Shown here: in pieces, positions 1 through 9,663 of the stretch | How the letters are laid out: every line of letters starts with the position of its first letter | How positions within the stretch are numbered: the stretch's first letter is position 1 | Source of the DNA: Balneatrix alpica DSM 16621 | Lineage (GTDB): Bacteria; Pseudomonadota; Gammaproteobacteria; Pseudomonadales; Balneatricaceae | Reading direction: 5' to 3' | Assembly (NCBI RefSeq): GCF_000619885.1 | Contig: NZ_JHUZ01000017.1 | Span: forward strand, 1-64,000 | Length of the DNA stretch: 64,000 nt | Translations under genes and position numbers: made by a program | Notes under the pieces: generated by a model | Database searches by the model: none | What the model was told of the DNA's origin: nothing | Seen by the model: only the letters and a program-made list of their open reading frames with translations

Positions 1-250
1 CCCACACGAATTACCTGATCAAATTTTTAAAGAGCATCGAAACGAGGCGCACATCTTACCAGCCTCGATCCCGTTGTCAAGCACCGTTTTTGGCAGTGCT
101 GAGTGATTCGAGAAACCAGGATCACTCTCTTAGCCTGACTGTTTTCGCTGATCACTTCAGACTCTTAAAAATCAAAAAAGTGTTTATTTATCAGTGAGTT
201 ATCAGTGCTAAGCTTTCAACCGGAGCCAACGTCGCCGTTGGTGGAGGCGC
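1..250 (-). promoter_or_regulatory. rRNA operon leader with boxA antitermination site
   Basis: Read on the minus strand, the first 36 bases give TGCTCTTTAAAAATTTG (20-36) followed by a stretch ending in CGTGTGGG. This is the boxA and adjoining leader that precede 16S rRNA genes in gammaproteobacteria. The 16S gene itself must lie beyond the left edge. The roughly 240 bases between the promoter at 251-278 and the edge contain no ORF and are AT-rich, as expected for an rrn leader. What is seen is boxA plus promoter; the 16S gene is inferred. Confidence 0.85.
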
Positions 251-278
251 ATTATAGAGATCCCTGACTGAGCGTCAA
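251..278 (-). promoter_or_regulatory. strong rrn P1-type promoter
   Basis: On the minus strand there is TTGACG (273-278), a 16-bp spacer and a perfect TATAAT (251-256). It is followed by the GC-rich discriminator GCGCCTCC typical of growth-rate-controlled and stringently controlled rRNA promoters. It drives transcription leftwards into the boxA leader. The -35 element touches the stop codon of the hydrolase gene that ends at 275, so the rrn promoter abuts a gene on the same strand. Confidence 0.88.
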
Positions 279-1243
279 CCCCTTTCTTCAACTTTTGTCC
301 AAAAAGCTTCGAGCCCCTGGCGAATGATATGAAAGAACTCTTCTGATTCATTGACTAATTGGTGATGCGCCTCAGGCAGCCATTGCACTTGCGCCTGCGG
401 AAACAGTGCCCGATAAACAGCGATGTTCGCTTGTGCAGCTACCGTAGTATCTCGCCCTCCTTGAAAAATTTGCACTGGATAAGAGGAAGGGGCTGCCGTC
501 AGCATACTGGGTATCCACTCCAACATGGCACCAATCCAATCCACACTTAAATGACTAGGCTGCAGATAATCGTCGTAAGCCAGAAAGTCGAGAAAGTCAC
601 GATCATGGCTGGTGCAGCCAAAGTCTCGTTTGATCTTGCGTAAATAGGGGGAGAGGAAGCGATACAGCCAACGCACCTTTGCGGGCTGATAAGGATAGAG
701 CAGCGGCGCCAACACACTGACTCCGGCAAAGTGCTGTGACATTCGCGGCTCATGCAGTAAAGCATCGAGCAGCATGGCACCGCCAGTACTTTGCCCAACG
801 GCAATACATGGCCCGACCTGGGTAATATCCTGCTGCCACAGCAGTGCAGCTAAAACCTGCTGATATTGCTGAAAACGTTGAATAGATGCCCGCTCGCCAC
901 TGGAGAGTCCATGCCCAGGCCAGTCAAAGGCATAAACTTGCCAACCCCGCGCCAACCCCATTTGCAGCAAACGTCCGTAAAGACCGAGGTGATCGGTATA
1001 ACCCGTCACTATCCAGAGCGCGCCCTTAATTTCACCCACTGGATAGGCGCGATAAAGGTGAATACGTTGGCCTGCTATTGGCAGCCAACCACACTCCACC
1101 TGCACGCCGGCCTGCCAGCGCCAGGCATCGAGAGCATAATGGTGCAAATAGCCCTGCAGTAACGGCGATAACTCCGACGCTGAGCATGGATAGGGCGGCA
1201 GTTGTTGATGCAAACGCAGCCATAGTGGGATGGGTTGCTGCAT
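275..1243 (-). CDS. alpha/beta hydrolase, lysophospholipase-like
   Basis: A 322-residue hydrolase of the serine aminopeptidase S33 / monoacylglycerol lipase-like group. Visible motifs are FDWPGHGLSSG, the nucleophile elbow GQSTGG, an acid-bearing GGRDTTV near the C-terminus and the catalytic His in EAHHQLVNES. No signal peptide or membrane segment is seen, so it is probably cytoplasmic and acts on lipid or other ester substrates. The start at 1243 is chosen over an upstream ATG at 1327 because the longer form would overlap fba and its terminator, while 1243 has an AAGG five bases upstream. The substrate cannot be told from sequence. Confidence 0.8.
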   Translation of the reverse strand: MQQPIPLWLRLHQQLPPYPCSASELSPLLQGYLHHYALDAWRWQAGVQVECGWLPIAGQRIHLYRAYPVGEIKGALWIVTGYTDHLGLYGRLLQMGLARGWQVYAFDWPGHGLSSGERASIQRFQQYQQVLAALLWQQDITQVGPCIAVGQSTGGAMLLDALLHEPRMSQHFAGVSVLAPLLYPYQPAKVRWLYRFLSPYLRKIKRDFGCTSHDRDFLDFLAYDDYLQPSHLSVDWIGAMLEWIPSMLTAAPSSYPVQIFQGGRDTTVAAQANIAVYRALFPQAQVQWLPEAHHQLVNESEEFFHIIRQGLEAFWTKVEERG

Positions 1244-1261
1244 AGAGGCCTTAATAAATGC

Positions 1262-1283
1262 AAAAGGCCCCATCTGGGGCCTT
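1262..1283 (-). terminator. intrinsic terminator after fba
   Basis: An 8-bp GC-rich stem, AAGGCCCC and GGGGCCTT around a 4-base loop (1264-1283), is followed on the minus strand by TTTTG. It lies just after the fba stop and before the hydrolase start, so the hydrolase probably has its own expression or depends on read-through. Confidence 0.65.
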
Positions 1284-1292
1284 GCAAGCAGC

Positions 1293-2357
1293 TTAGAGGA
1301 CCTTAGCGTCCAGCTCACCTTTGGCATAGCGCATGGCCATGTCGTCCAGTGAGATCACTTTGATCTTACTCGCCTGCCCGGCGGTACCAAAGGCTTCATA
1401 ACGGGCAATACAGATATCACGCATTGCCTTAACGGTTTCCGCCAGGTATTTCCGGGGGTCAAACTCAGCTTTATGTGTCGCCAGGAAGCGGCGCACTGCT
1501 CCTGTAGAGGCAAGACGCAGATCTGTGTCGATGTTGACCTTGCGCACACCGTGTTTGATGCCTTCCACAATTTCTTCCACCGGCACGCCGTAAGTTTCAG
1601 GAATGGCACCACCGAACTCATTGATGATGGCCAGCCAGTCCTGGGGCACAGAGGAAGATCCATGCATCACCAAGTGAGTGTTGGGGATACGCTTGTGGAT
1701 TTCTTTAATGCGGTTGATCGCCAGGATGTCGCCGGTAGGGGGACGAGTGAACTTATAAGCACCGTGACTGGTACCGATGGCAATGGCTAGGGCATCCACA
1801 TTGGTGTCACGCACGAATTGAGCCGCTTCTTCCGGATCAGTAAGTAGCTGGCTGTGGTCCAATACCCCTTCCGCACCGACGCCATCTTCTTCACCGGCCA
1901 TACCGGTTTCCAAAGATCCCAGGCAACCAATTTCACCTTCTACCGATACGCCACAGGCATGGGCCATTTCCACAGTGCGACGCGTTACATCCACGTTATA
2001 GGCATAGTCCGCAGGGGTTTTACCATCTTCACGCAGGGAGCCATCCATCATGACCGAGCTAAAGCCCAACTGAATGGAGCGCTGACAAATTGCCGGAGTC
2101 GTACCGTGATCCTGGTGCATCACCACCGGAATATGGGGGAACTCTTCCACCGCAGCCAGAATCAAATGGCGCAGGAAGGGGGCACCCGCGTATTTACGTG
2201 CACCAGCCGATGCCTGCACGATCACGGGGGAATCGGTTTTATCCGCCGCTTCCATGATGGCGCGCATCTGTTCTAAGTTGTTGACGTTAAAGGCTGGCAC
2301 GCCGTAGCCGTATTCGGCGGCGTGGTCCAGCAGTTGACGCATGCTAATCAGAGCCAT
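1293..2357 (-). CDS. fba: fructose-1,6-bisphosphate aldolase, class II
   Basis: Catalyses reversible cleavage of fructose 1,6-bisphosphate to dihydroxyacetone phosphate and glyceraldehyde 3-phosphate. The 354-residue length and sequence fit the zinc-dependent class IIA 'Calvin-type' subgroup. Zinc-site motifs are visible: [24 protein letters not shown] and MHGSSS, followed by the phosphate-binding NIDTDLRLA. The start at 2357 (MALISMRQ) is set by an AGAGGA five bases upstream; an ATG at 2390 has no such site. It is the last gene of epd-pgk-fba, 62 bp after pgk, and is followed by a terminator. Confidence 0.96.
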   Translation of the reverse strand: MALISMRQLLDHAAEYGYGVPAFNVNNLEQMRAIMEAADKTDSPVIVQASAGARKYAGAPFLRHLILAAVEEFPHIPVVMHQDHGTTPAICQRSIQLGFSSVMMDGSLREDGKTPADYAYNVDVTRRTVEMAHACGVSVEGEIGCLGSLETGMAGEEDGVGAEGVLDHSQLLTDPEEAAQFVRDTNVDALAIAIGTSHGAYKFTRPPTGDILAINRIKEIHKRIPNTHLVMHGSSSVPQDWLAIINEFGGAIPETYGVPVEEIVEGIKHGVRKVNIDTDLRLASTGAVRRFLATHKAEFDPRKYLAETVKAMRDICIARYEAFGTAGQASKIKVISLDDMAMRYAKGELDAKVL

Positions 2358-2419
2358 GTCGCTTTCCTCTTGGGATGGCCGCAGCGCCATCCGGGGTTAA
2401 AAGAGTTGAGGTTGCCGAG

Positions 2420-3592
2420 TCAACCGGCGTTTTGAGCCCGCTCCTGCAGGATCGCAACCGCTGGCAATACTTTTCCTTCCACAAACTCCAGGAAAGCACC
2501 GCCACCGGTGGAAATATAGGAAATCTTGTCGCTCACTGCGTACTTATCAATCGCAGCCAGGGTGTCGCCACCCCCAGCAATGGAGAATGCCGAGGACTCG
2601 GCAATCGCCAATGACAGGATTTTGGTACCCTCACCAAACTGATCAAATTCAAACACCCCTACCGGGCCATTCCACATGATGGTCTGCGCAGATTTCAACA
2701 ATTCAGCCAGATGCGCAGCAGTCTGCGGGCCAATATCAAGAATCATGTCATCTTCCGCTACGTCATCTGCCGCTTTAATCGTTGCCTCAGCCGTTGCCGC
2801 AAACTCTTTTGCCACTACCACGTCCACCGGCAGAGGAATGCTGACCTTTTCCATCAGCGCTTTGGCGGTATCCACCAAGTCTGCCTCATACAGGGATTTA
2901 CCTACAGGCTTGCCAGCGGCAGCGAGGAAGGTATTAGCAATACCGCCACCCACGATCAGCTGGTCACACACCTGGCTGAGGGAGTTAAGTACATCCAGCT
3001 TGGTTGAGACTTTAGAACCACCCACAATGGCTGCCATCGGCTTGGCGGGCTGCAACAACGCCTTACCCAATGCATCCAGCTCTGCTGCCAGTAGGGGGCC
3101 AGCGCAAGCGATAGGCGCATACTTCGCCACGCCATGGGTAGAGGCCTGGGCACGATGGGCGGTACCAAAGGCATCCATCACAAACACATCGCACAATGCG
3201 GCCATCTGCTTGGCCAGCTCGTCATTGTTCTTACCTTCACCCTGGTTAAAGCGAACGTTTTCAAACAGTACCAGCTCACCATCCTGCAACGCGAAGCCAC
3301 CTTGCAGCCAGTCCCGAATCACCGGCACTGCACGTCCCAGTAGCTTACCCAGGTGAGCAGCCACCGGTGCCAGTGAACTCGCCTCATCAAACACCCCTTC
3401 CTCAGGACGCCCCAGGTGTGACATGACCATAACCTTGGCACCTTGCTCCAGCGCCAGTTTCAGGGTTGGCAGAGCCGCCTGGATGCGCGCATCACTGCTT
3501 ACCTTACCGTCTTTCACTGGCACATTGAGGTCTTCACGGATCAGAACCCGCTTACCGGCCAGATTCAGATCAGTCATCTTGATTACGTTCAT
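2420..3592 (-). CDS. pgk: phosphoglycerate kinase
   Basis: Glycolytic and gluconeogenic enzyme that transfers phosphate between 1,3-bisphosphoglycerate and ADP. At 390 residues it is of normal bacterial length. The N-terminal domain shows [20 protein letters not shown] and the substrate-binding [10 protein letters not shown]; the nucleotide-binding domain shows [19 protein letters not shown] and the GGGDT loop. It begins 22 bp after the epd stop and probably shares its transcript, with fba downstream, as in Escherichia coli. Confidence 0.97.
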   Translation of the reverse strand: MNVIKMTDLNLAGKRVLIREDLNVPVKDGKVSSDARIQAALPTLKLALEQGAKVMVMSHLGRPEEGVFDEASSLAPVAAHLGKLLGRAVPVIRDWLQGGFALQDGELVLFENVRFNQGEGKNNDELAKQMAALCDVFVMDAFGTAHRAQASTHGVAKYAPIACAGPLLAAELDALGKALLQPAKPMAAIVGGSKVSTKLDVLNSLSQVCDQLIVGGGIANTFLAAAGKPVGKSLYEADLVDTAKALMEKVSIPLPVDVVVAKEFAATAEATIKAADDVAEDDMILDIGPQTAAHLAELLKSAQTIMWNGPVGVFEFDQFGEGTKILSLAIAESSAFSIAGGGDTLAAIDKYAVSDKISYISTGGGAFLEFVEGKVLPAVAILQERAQNAG

Positions 3593-3614
3593 GGCTGTAT
3601 TCCACCCAGATTGT

Positions 3615-4640
3615 TCAGGAGTCGCTAAGAGTTAACCAGGTCTTGGCCACATCGAGCATGCGATTGGCAAAACCCCATTCGTTATCGAACCAACACAGCA
3701 ATTTAACCATGCGCTCGCCACTGACCCGGGTTTGGGTCGCATCGACAATGCCGGAGCGCACATCATGGTTGAAATCCACCGAAGCATGGGGCTCTTCACT
3801 GTAGCCGAGCAGCCCCATCAAGGGTTCACTACTGGCCGCCTGGCGCAGTAATGCATTAACCTCGGCAACCGAGGTTTTACGTTTAACGTTAATCGTCATG
3901 TCCATCACGGACACATTGATCGTCGGCACCCGCATCGCCAGACACTGAAAACGCCCCGATAAATGAGGTAACAAACGATCAATCCCCTTGGCCAAGCCAG
4001 TATCCACCGGAATGATGGAACTGAGAGCGCTGCGGGTCAGACGTAGATCGGTATTGTGGTACGCATCAATCACCGGTTGATCATTCATAGCGGAGTGAAT
4101 GGTTGTCGTCACCCCACACTCAATCCCTAATACCTCATCCAGCAGGCTTAATACGGGTACCACTGAATTCGTGGTGCAGGAGGCGGCTGAGACGATACGA
4201 TGATGGGCAGCCAAGTGTTGATGGTTAATGCCATAGACAATAGTGGCGTCGACATCGGCTGCAGCGGGTTGGGAAAATAACAGGCGTTTAGCGCCACTAC
4301 GCAGGTGTAGCTCCGCCTGTGCCCGGTCACTAAAAGAGCCGGAGCACTCTAACAGCAAATCGATACCCAACTCCTGCCAGGGTAACTGGGTAGGGTCAGG
4401 CTGATTAAGCACACGGATGCGATCATTCTTAATGCAGAGGTAGTCCCCCTCATGACCGACCGGCAGCGGGAAACGCCCATGGGTGGTGTCATAACGGGTC
4501 AGGTAGGTGACGGTGTCGATATCCGACAACTCGTTCAACGCCACCACTTCAAAGTATTGACGGTAATTACCTTCATAGAGGGCACGCAGCACACACTGCC
4601 CTATTCGCCCATACCCATTGATCGCAAGCCGAAAGGCCAT
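3615..4640 (-). CDS. epd: D-erythrose-4-phosphate dehydrogenase
   Basis: A 341-residue GAPDH-family enzyme, best read as Epd, which oxidises erythrose 4-phosphate to 4-phosphoerythronate for pyridoxal phosphate synthesis. It has the NAD-binding INGYGRIG and the catalytic Cys in SAASCTTN. Features shared with Epd rather than glycolytic Gap are [33 protein letters not shown] and VDFNHD. The context epd-pgk-fba agrees. The start at 4640 is preferred because a TAGGA lies at good spacing; the ATG at 4646 directly abuts that site. No separate gap gene is in the window, so a glycolytic role cannot be excluded. Confidence 0.88.
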   Translation of the reverse strand: MAFRLAINGYGRIGQCVLRALYEGNYRQYFEVVALNELSDIDTVTYLTRYDTTHGRFPLPVGHEGDYLCIKNDRIRVLNQPDPTQLPWQELGIDLLLECSGSFSDRAQAELHLRSGAKRLLFSQPAAADVDATIVYGINHQHLAAHHRIVSAASCTTNSVVPVLSLLDEVLGIECGVTTTIHSAMNDQPVIDAYHNTDLRLTRSALSSIIPVDTGLAKGIDRLLPHLSGRFQCLAMRVPTINVSVMDMTINVKRKTSVAEVNALLRQAASSEPLMGLLGYSEEPHASVDFNHDVRSGIVDATQTRVSGERMVKLLCWFDNEWGFANRMLDVAKTWLTLSDS

Positions 4641-4673
4641 AGCCATCCTACCAGGTGCTAGCTGTTTGCATGC

Positions 4674-4697
4674 AAAAGGCGGCCGTAGCCGCCTTTT
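4674..4697. terminator. intrinsic terminator between tkt and epd
   Basis: A perfect 10-bp stem, AAAAGGCGGC and GCCGCCTTTT, around the loop CGTA. It sits 12 bases after the tkt stop, with T-runs in both orientations. It separates tkt from the epd-pgk-fba transcript, so epd needs a promoter in the roughly 30 bases that remain or relies on read-through. Confidence 0.8.
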
Positions 4698-4708
4698 ATC
4701 CTTCAGGG

Positions 4709-6703
4709 TTACAGCAGAGAGTTAACCGCCTCTACTACCTTCTCCACGGTCAAGCCGAAGTGCTTATAAAGCTCTCCAGCAGGGGCCGATTCACCAAAGG
4801 TAGTCATGCCGATAATCTTGCCGTTTAAACCTACATACTTGTACCAGTAGTCGGCATGAGCAGCCTCGACTGCTACCCGTGCCGATACTGCCGCAGGCAA
4901 CACCGCCTCACGATAGGCAGCGTCCTGGCGCTCAAAGACATCTGTTGAAGGCATGGACACCACTCGCACCTTTTTGCCTTCATTGCTCAGCTGCTCAGCT
5001 GCCTGCATCGCCAGATCCACTTCTGAGCCCGTGGCAATCAGGATAGCCTGGGGCTGACCATCACAGTCACGCAGGATGTAACCGCCCTTGGCCACATTGG
5101 CCAACTGCACATCATTACGGTTCATATAAGGCAGGTTTTGGCGTGAGAACACCAACGCACTAGGACCATCCACACGTTGCAACGCTACCTTCCAGGCAAC
5201 CGCTGACTCAACCGTATCGCAAGGACGCCATACATCCAGATTGGGTGTGTGGCGCATGTTGGCCAGCTGTTCAATCGGCTGATGGGTAGGACCATCTTCA
5301 CCCAAACCAATGGAGTCGTGGGTGTAGACAAACAGCACACGCTGCTTCATCAACGCTGCCATACGCACCGCATTACGGGCATATTCCATGAACACCAGGA
5401 AGGTCGCGCCATAGGGGATAAAACCACCATGCAGGGCCAGACCATTCATAATGGCGCTCATGCCGAACTCACGTACGCCGTAATAGAGGTAGTTACCGCT
5501 GGCATCATCAGCACTGATGCCTTTACAGCCCTTCCACAGGGTCAGGTTAGAACCCGCCAGGTCAGCAGAGCCACCCAGCAGTTCCGGCAACAGCGGACCA
5601 TAGGCGTTCAAGGCATTCTGAGAAGCTTTACGGGAGGCAATGGTTTCCGCCTTGTCGTGGCAAGCACGAATATAAGCATCAGCCTTATCCTGGAAGTCCG
5701 CCGGTAATTCGCCACTGATACGACGTACCAGCTCCGCCGCCAGTTCAGGGTACTTGGCCTGATAACGGGCTAACTGATCATTCCACTGGTTTTCCAGCTG
5801 GGTGCCACGCTCTTTTGCATCCCATTTGGCATAGATATCCGCCGGTACATCGAAGGGAGCATGGTGCCAACCCAAGGCCTCACGAGTCAGGGCGATTTCA
5901 TCATCTCCCAGGGGCGCACCGTGGCATTCTTCTTTGCCCTGCTTGTTGGGCGAGCCAAAACCGATGATGGTTTTGCAGACGATCAGACTGGGCTTATCAG
6001 TCTCTTTACGCGCTTCTTTGATGGCTTCTTTGATCGCCTTGGGATCATGACCATCAACATCCTTCACCACGTGCCAGCCATAGGCCTTAAAACGCTTGGC
6101 GGTGTCGTCAGTAAACCACCCTTCTACTTCACCATCGATGGAAATGCCATTGTCATCATAGAAGGCAATCAGCTTACCCAGGCCCAGGGTACCGGCCAGT
6201 GAACACACCTCATGGGAAATCCCTTCCATCAAGCAGCCATCACCGAGGAAGGTATAGGTGTAATGATCCACCAACTCAAAACCTTCACGATTAAACTGCG
6301 CCGCCAAGGTCTTCTCAGCAATCGCCATCCCGACTGCGTTAGCAATACCCTGCCCCAAAGGACCCGTGGTGGTTTCTACCCCAGGGCAATAGCCATATTC
6401 CGGGTGACCTGCTGTTTTAGCATGCAGCTGGCGGAAGTTTTGCAAATCTTCGATAGAGACATCATAGCCAGTCAGGTGCAACAGGCTGTAAATCAACATG
6501 GAACCGTGGCCATTAGACAGTACAAAACGGTCACGATTAAACCACTGCGGATTGGCAGGGTTATGTTGCAGGAAGTCGTTCCAGAGCACCTCGGCAATAT
6601 CCGCCATGCCCATAGGGGCACCAGGATGGCCGGACTTGGCTTTTTGCACCGCATCCATACTCAGCGCGCGGATGGCATTGGCTAGCTCTTTACGAGAAGG
6701 CAT
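4709..6703 (-). CDS. tkt: transketolase
   Basis: Thiamine-diphosphate enzyme of the non-oxidative pentose phosphate pathway that transfers two-carbon ketol units; it makes the erythrose 4-phosphate used by the downstream epd product. The 664-residue length is normal. The N-terminal substrate region reads [13 protein letters not shown], the ThDP motif [12 protein letters not shown], and the middle domain has [16 protein letters not shown] with the catalytic His region. A GGGAG lies eight bases before the ATG at 6703. It diverges from metK across a 272-bp intergenic region. Confidence 0.97.
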   Translation of the reverse strand: MPSRKELANAIRALSMDAVQKAKSGHPGAPMGMADIAEVLWNDFLQHNPANPQWFNRDRFVLSNGHGSMLIYSLLHLTGYDVSIEDLQNFRQLHAKTAGHPEYGYCPGVETTTGPLGQGIANAVGMAIAEKTLAAQFNREGFELVDHYTYTFLGDGCLMEGISHEVCSLAGTLGLGKLIAFYDDNGISIDGEVEGWFTDDTAKRFKAYGWHVVKDVDGHDPKAIKEAIKEARKETDKPSLIVCKTIIGFGSPNKQGKEECHGAPLGDDEIALTREALGWHHAPFDVPADIYAKWDAKERGTQLENQWNDQLARYQAKYPELAAELVRRISGELPADFQDKADAYIRACHDKAETIASRKASQNALNAYGPLLPELLGGSADLAGSNLTLWKGCKGISADDASGNYLYYGVREFGMSAIMNGLALHGGFIPYGATFLVFMEYARNAVRMAALMKQRVLFVYTHDSIGLGEDGPTHQPIEQLANMRHTPNLDVWRPCDTVESAVAWKVALQRVDGPSALVFSRQNLPYMNRNDVQLANVAKGGYILRDCDGQPQAILIATGSEVDLAMQAAEQLSNEGKKVRVVSMPSTDVFERQDAAYREAVLPAAVSARVAVEAAHADYWYKYVGLNGKIIGMTTFGESAPAGELYKHFGLTVEKVVEAVNSLL

Positions 6704-6975
6704 TATCAGTCTCCCGGGGGCGTGTTCAGTGAACCCAAAAAATGAAAGGCGATATTGTCGCGTCCTCGCCTCCTAACTGCAATGGCGAACGACCATTTTG
6801 CCCGCATTTGAGCAACTCTCGCGTTTTTTCATGGTCACATCCCGACCGCAAAGGTATAATGCCGCTCTTCTGCCGACTTGGCAGCATTCACACGGCCCCA
6901 TAAAGGCCCGTAATTAAGTCACTGCTCCCCCCGATTACCTAGGGTGGGGTATTCAATTATGAGGCTAATCTCGCT
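6704..6975. promoter_or_regulatory. divergent tkt / metK control region with structured metK leader
   Basis: 272 bases without a gene. On the plus strand TATAAT (6855-6860) lies 17 bp after TGGTCA, a four-of-six match to the -35 consensus, giving a plausible metK promoter and an untranslated leader of about 110 bases. The leader holds a small hairpin (CTGCC/GGCAG, 6870-6884) and a C-run (6927-6932) able to pair with a G-run (6942-6949) just before the metK ribosome-binding region. I could not match it to a known SAM riboswitch class. Confidence 0.45.
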
Positions 6976-8166
6976 ATGAGCAGCTACCGCATTTTTACCT
7001 CTGAATCTGTGTCTGAAGGTCATCCGGATAAAATCGCAGACCAGATTTCCGATGCCGTCCTCGACGCCATCCTCAGTCAAGACAAGTTCGCCCGCGTGGC
7101 CTGTGAAACCCTGGTAAAAACCGGTGTTGCCATCGTCGCAGGGGAAATCTCCACCTCAGCCTGGGTTGATCTGGAAGACCTGGTGCGCAAAGTGATTTGC
7201 GATATTGGTTACACCTCTTCCGATGTCGGTTTCGATGGTGCCACCTGCGGCATTATCAATATCATCGGCAAGCAGTCCGTCGACATTGCCCAAGGGGTTG
7301 ACCGCTCCAAGCCGGAAGATCAAGGCGCTGGTGATCAGGGCCTAATGTTCGGCTACGCCAGCAGCGAAACCGATGTGCTGATGCCCGCTCCCATTACCTT
7401 CTCTCACCGTTTGGTCGAGCGTCAGGCGGAAGCACGCAAGTCCGGCTTATTGCCCTGGCTGCGCCCGGATGCCAAAAGCCAGGTCACCTGCCGCTACGAA
7501 AACGGTAAGGTGGTCGGTATTGACGCCATCGTGCTCTCCACCCAGCACAACCCCGATGTGAAATTGGTCGACCTGCGTGAAGCCGTGATGGAACTGATTA
7601 TCAAGCACGTGATCCCCGCCGAGCTGATCAGCAAGGACACCCAATTCCACATCAACCCCACCGGCAACTTTGTCATCGGTGGCCCAGTTGGTGACTGTGG
7701 TTTAACTGGCCGTAAAATCATCGTCGATACCTATGGCGGCATGGCCCGTCATGGCGGCGGCGCCTTCTCCGGCAAAGACCCCTCCAAGGTGGATCGCTCT
7801 GCCGCCTATGCTGGTCGCTATGTCGCGAAAAACATCGTTGCCGCCGGCCTGGCGGAGCAGTGTGAGATTCAGGTGTCCTACGCCATCGGCGTAGCTCAGC
7901 CCACCTCCATCTCACTGAACACCTTCGGTACCGGTAAAATTAGCGATGACAAGATCATCGAACTGGTGCGTCGCCACTTTGATCTGCGCCCCTATGCCAT
8001 CACTACTATGCTGGACCTGCTCCACCCGATGTATCAGCCGACTGCCGCCTATGGCCACTTCGGTCGCAACCCCTATGAAATGACCGTGAATGGCGAAACC
8101 TTCACAGCCTTCAGCTGGGAAAAGACCGATAAAGCAGAGGCTCTACGTGCGGATGCGGGCATCTAA
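6976..8166 (+). CDS. metK: S-adenosylmethionine synthase
   Basis: Makes S-adenosylmethionine from methionine and ATP. The 396-residue protein carries the family signatures: N-terminal [29 protein letters not shown] (adenosine/methionine site) and the P-loop-like [19 protein letters not shown]. The ATG at 6976 is preceded by a GAGG at longer than usual spacing (about 10 bases), so translation may be modest or influenced by leader structure. It diverges from tkt and converges on mscL across a bidirectional terminator. Confidence 0.97.
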   Translation: MSSYRIFTSESVSEGHPDKIADQISDAVLDAILSQDKFARVACETLVKTGVAIVAGEISTSAWVDLEDLVRKVICDIGYTSSDVGFDGATCGIINIIGKQSVDIAQGVDRSKPEDQGAGDQGLMFGYASSETDVLMPAPITFSHRLVERQAEARKSGLLPWLRPDAKSQVTCRYENGKVVGIDAIVLSTQHNPDVKLVDLREAVMELIIKHVIPAELISKDTQFHINPTGNFVIGGPVGDCGLTGRKIIVDTYGGMARHGGGAFSGKDPSKVDRSAAYAGRYVAKNIVAAGLAEQCEIQVSYAIGVAQPTSISLNTFGTGKISDDKIIELVRRHFDLRPYAITTMLDLLHPMYQPTAAYGHFGRNPYEMTVNGETFTAFSWEKTDKAEALRADAGI

Positions 8167-8188
8167 GCAAAACGCTTAGCCCTACAAC

Positions 8189-8214
8189 AAAAAAGCTCCC
8201 TCGGGAGCTTTTTT
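8189..8214. terminator. bidirectional terminator between metK and mscL
   Basis: A 12-bp perfect stem (AAAAAAGCTCCC and its complement around TC) with T-runs on both strands, between the convergent ends of metK and mscL. Confidence 0.85.
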
Positions 8215-8227
8215 GCATTCTAACGGC

Positions 8228-8680
8228 TCAATTCAGTGCTGATGTACAACAAGGACAACGGGTGGCTTTAAGCGGAATCGCACTAAAACAAAAACCACAC
8301 TCTTTCGTAGTAGGGGCGGGGGCGGGCTGCGCCTCTTCCTGTCGACGCAGTTTATTCATGCTCTTAATCAGCATAAAAAGCGCGAAGGCGACAATGGTAA
8401 AGCTAATCACCGAGTTGATGAACAAGCCAAGATTCAACGTCACCGCACCCGCTTCCTTAGCGGCTGCCAGGGTGGCATAGGTAGCGCCTTCGGTTGCTGG
8501 CTTTAACAAAATAAAGAGGTCAGAAAAATCCACCCCGCCTAACAACAAACCAATAGGGGGCATGATGACATCATCCACCATGCTCTTCACAATGGTGCCA
8601 AAGGCCCCACCAATGATGATCCCCACCGCCATGTCCACCACATTGCCACGCATGGCAAAATCTCTAAATTCCTTCAACAT
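8228..8680 (-). CDS. mscL: large-conductance mechanosensitive channel
   Basis: Inner-membrane emergency valve that opens on hypo-osmotic shock. The N-terminal amphipathic helix [20 protein letters not shown] and the pore helix [19 protein letters not shown] are characteristic; a second membrane helix lies around residues 85-105. The protein is 150 residues, somewhat longer than the E. coli form, because of a C-terminal tail with two Cys pairs (CGFC and CPCC) that looks like a small zinc ribbon. It is monocistronic and convergent with metK. Confidence 0.93.
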   Translation of the reverse strand: MLKEFRDFAMRGNVVDMAVGIIIGGAFGTIVKSMVDDVIMPPIGLLLGGVDFSDLFILLKPATEGATYATLAAAKEAGAVTLNLGLFINSVISFTIVAFALFMLIKSMNKLRRQEEAQPAPAPTTKECGFCFSAIPLKATRCPCCTSALN

Positions 8681-8863
8681 ACCTCTGGCTCCTTCTTAAG
8701 TGTGCTAAGCGCCCCCCAAGTCTAGGCAAGACTGGCACATTTCACCCTGTCCAATTCGCTCCAAGCCTGCCAAAGAGCCTCGCTTCAACGTCGTTGGCCC
8801 TGCTGGCTTCCCTGTGCTTTGTGGTAGCATAGCCCGGCAATTTGTCAGTCACAGAGTGAGCCC

Positions 8864-9592
8864 ATGCGTATTCCCCGCCTGTATGAGCCCGATGTCCACC
8901 AGCCTGGTCAACAATTTCACCTCAACGACAACGCATTCCAGCATGCGGTCAAAGCGTTGCGCATGCAGAACGGCCAGTCCCTGGAGTTAATTAATGGACG
9001 GGATAACGGCTACTACGCCGCCACCCTGTTGGAAGTGAGTAAAAAGCAGGCGCTCATCGAGGTCCACAGTTTTCACCCACTCGATAACGAATCCCCCTTG
9101 CGGGTGCATCTTGGCCAAAGCCTATCGCGCGGTGAGCGGATGGACTATGCCATTCAAAAAGCCACTGAACTCGGCGTCGCCACCATCACCCCACTATTTA
9201 GTGAGCGTTGTGAAGTCAAACTCAATGCCGAACGCCAGGATAAACGCCAACAACATTGGCAACAGGTTGTCATTAGCGCCTGTGAACAGTGTTTGCGCCC
9301 CCTCATCCCGCCGGTACAGAGTCCACAAAATTTGGCGGACTGGTGCGCCAGTGTAGAAGCAGAGCTAAAGCTGGTGTTGCACCACCGCACCCCTGCCCGC
9401 TTAAGTAGCCTGGCTAAGCCTGCCTCTGTTGCGCTCTTGATTGGCCCGGAGGGCGGCCTCAGTGAGGCCGAAATCGAGCTGGCCGAACAACACGGCTTTA
9501 TTGCTATGGCACTGGGCCCGCGGGTGCTGCGTACTGAAACCGCTCCAGTGGCGGCGTTAAGTATTCTGCAGCACTTGTGGGGAGACGCCTGA
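8864..9592 (+). CDS. rsmE: 16S rRNA m3U1498 methyltransferase
   Basis: SPOUT-class methyltransferase that uses SAM to methylate N3 of U1498 in 16S rRNA. The 242-residue length is typical. The N-terminal PUA-like part starts MRIPRLYEP; the catalytic part shows LGQSLSRGERMDYAIQKATE, SERCEV and the SAM-binding knot LLIGPEGGLSEAEIE followed by LGPRVLRTETAP. It is the first gene of the rsmE-gshB-tonB series also found in pseudomonads. Confidence 0.95.
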   Translation: MRIPRLYEPDVHQPGQQFHLNDNAFQHAVKALRMQNGQSLELINGRDNGYYAATLLEVSKKQALIEVHSFHPLDNESPLRVHLGQSLSRGERMDYAIQKATELGVATITPLFSERCEVKLNAERQDKRQQHWQQVVISACEQCLRPLIPPVQSPQNLADWCASVEAELKLVLHHRTPARLSSLAKPASVALLIGPEGGLSEAEIELAEQHGFIAMALGPRVLRTETAPVAALSILQHLWGDA

Positions 9593-9609
9593 GCCCTCAT
9601 CTTAGCCCG

Positions 9610-9640
9610 AGGCCCAATCTGCTGGGCCTGACTTTGTTAC
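9610..9640 (+). terminator. possible terminator between rsmE and gshB
   Basis: A 7-bp stem, AGGCCCA and TGGGCCT with a 6-base loop, is followed by GACTTTGTT. The T-run is interrupted, so it may only reduce read-through into gshB. Confidence 0.45.
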
Positions 9641-9663
9641 CCAGCCCCCGAAGGAGCCCGAAT

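Noticed and set aside
2676-3356. Plus-strand ORF of 226 codons opposite pgk
   Set aside because: Shadow frame of a conserved gene, Ser/Ala-rich, without start signals.
6855-6975. Known SAM riboswitch before metK
   Set aside because: I could not find the conserved cores of the common SAM classes; only generic hairpins are present, so the region is listed as an uncharacterised leader.
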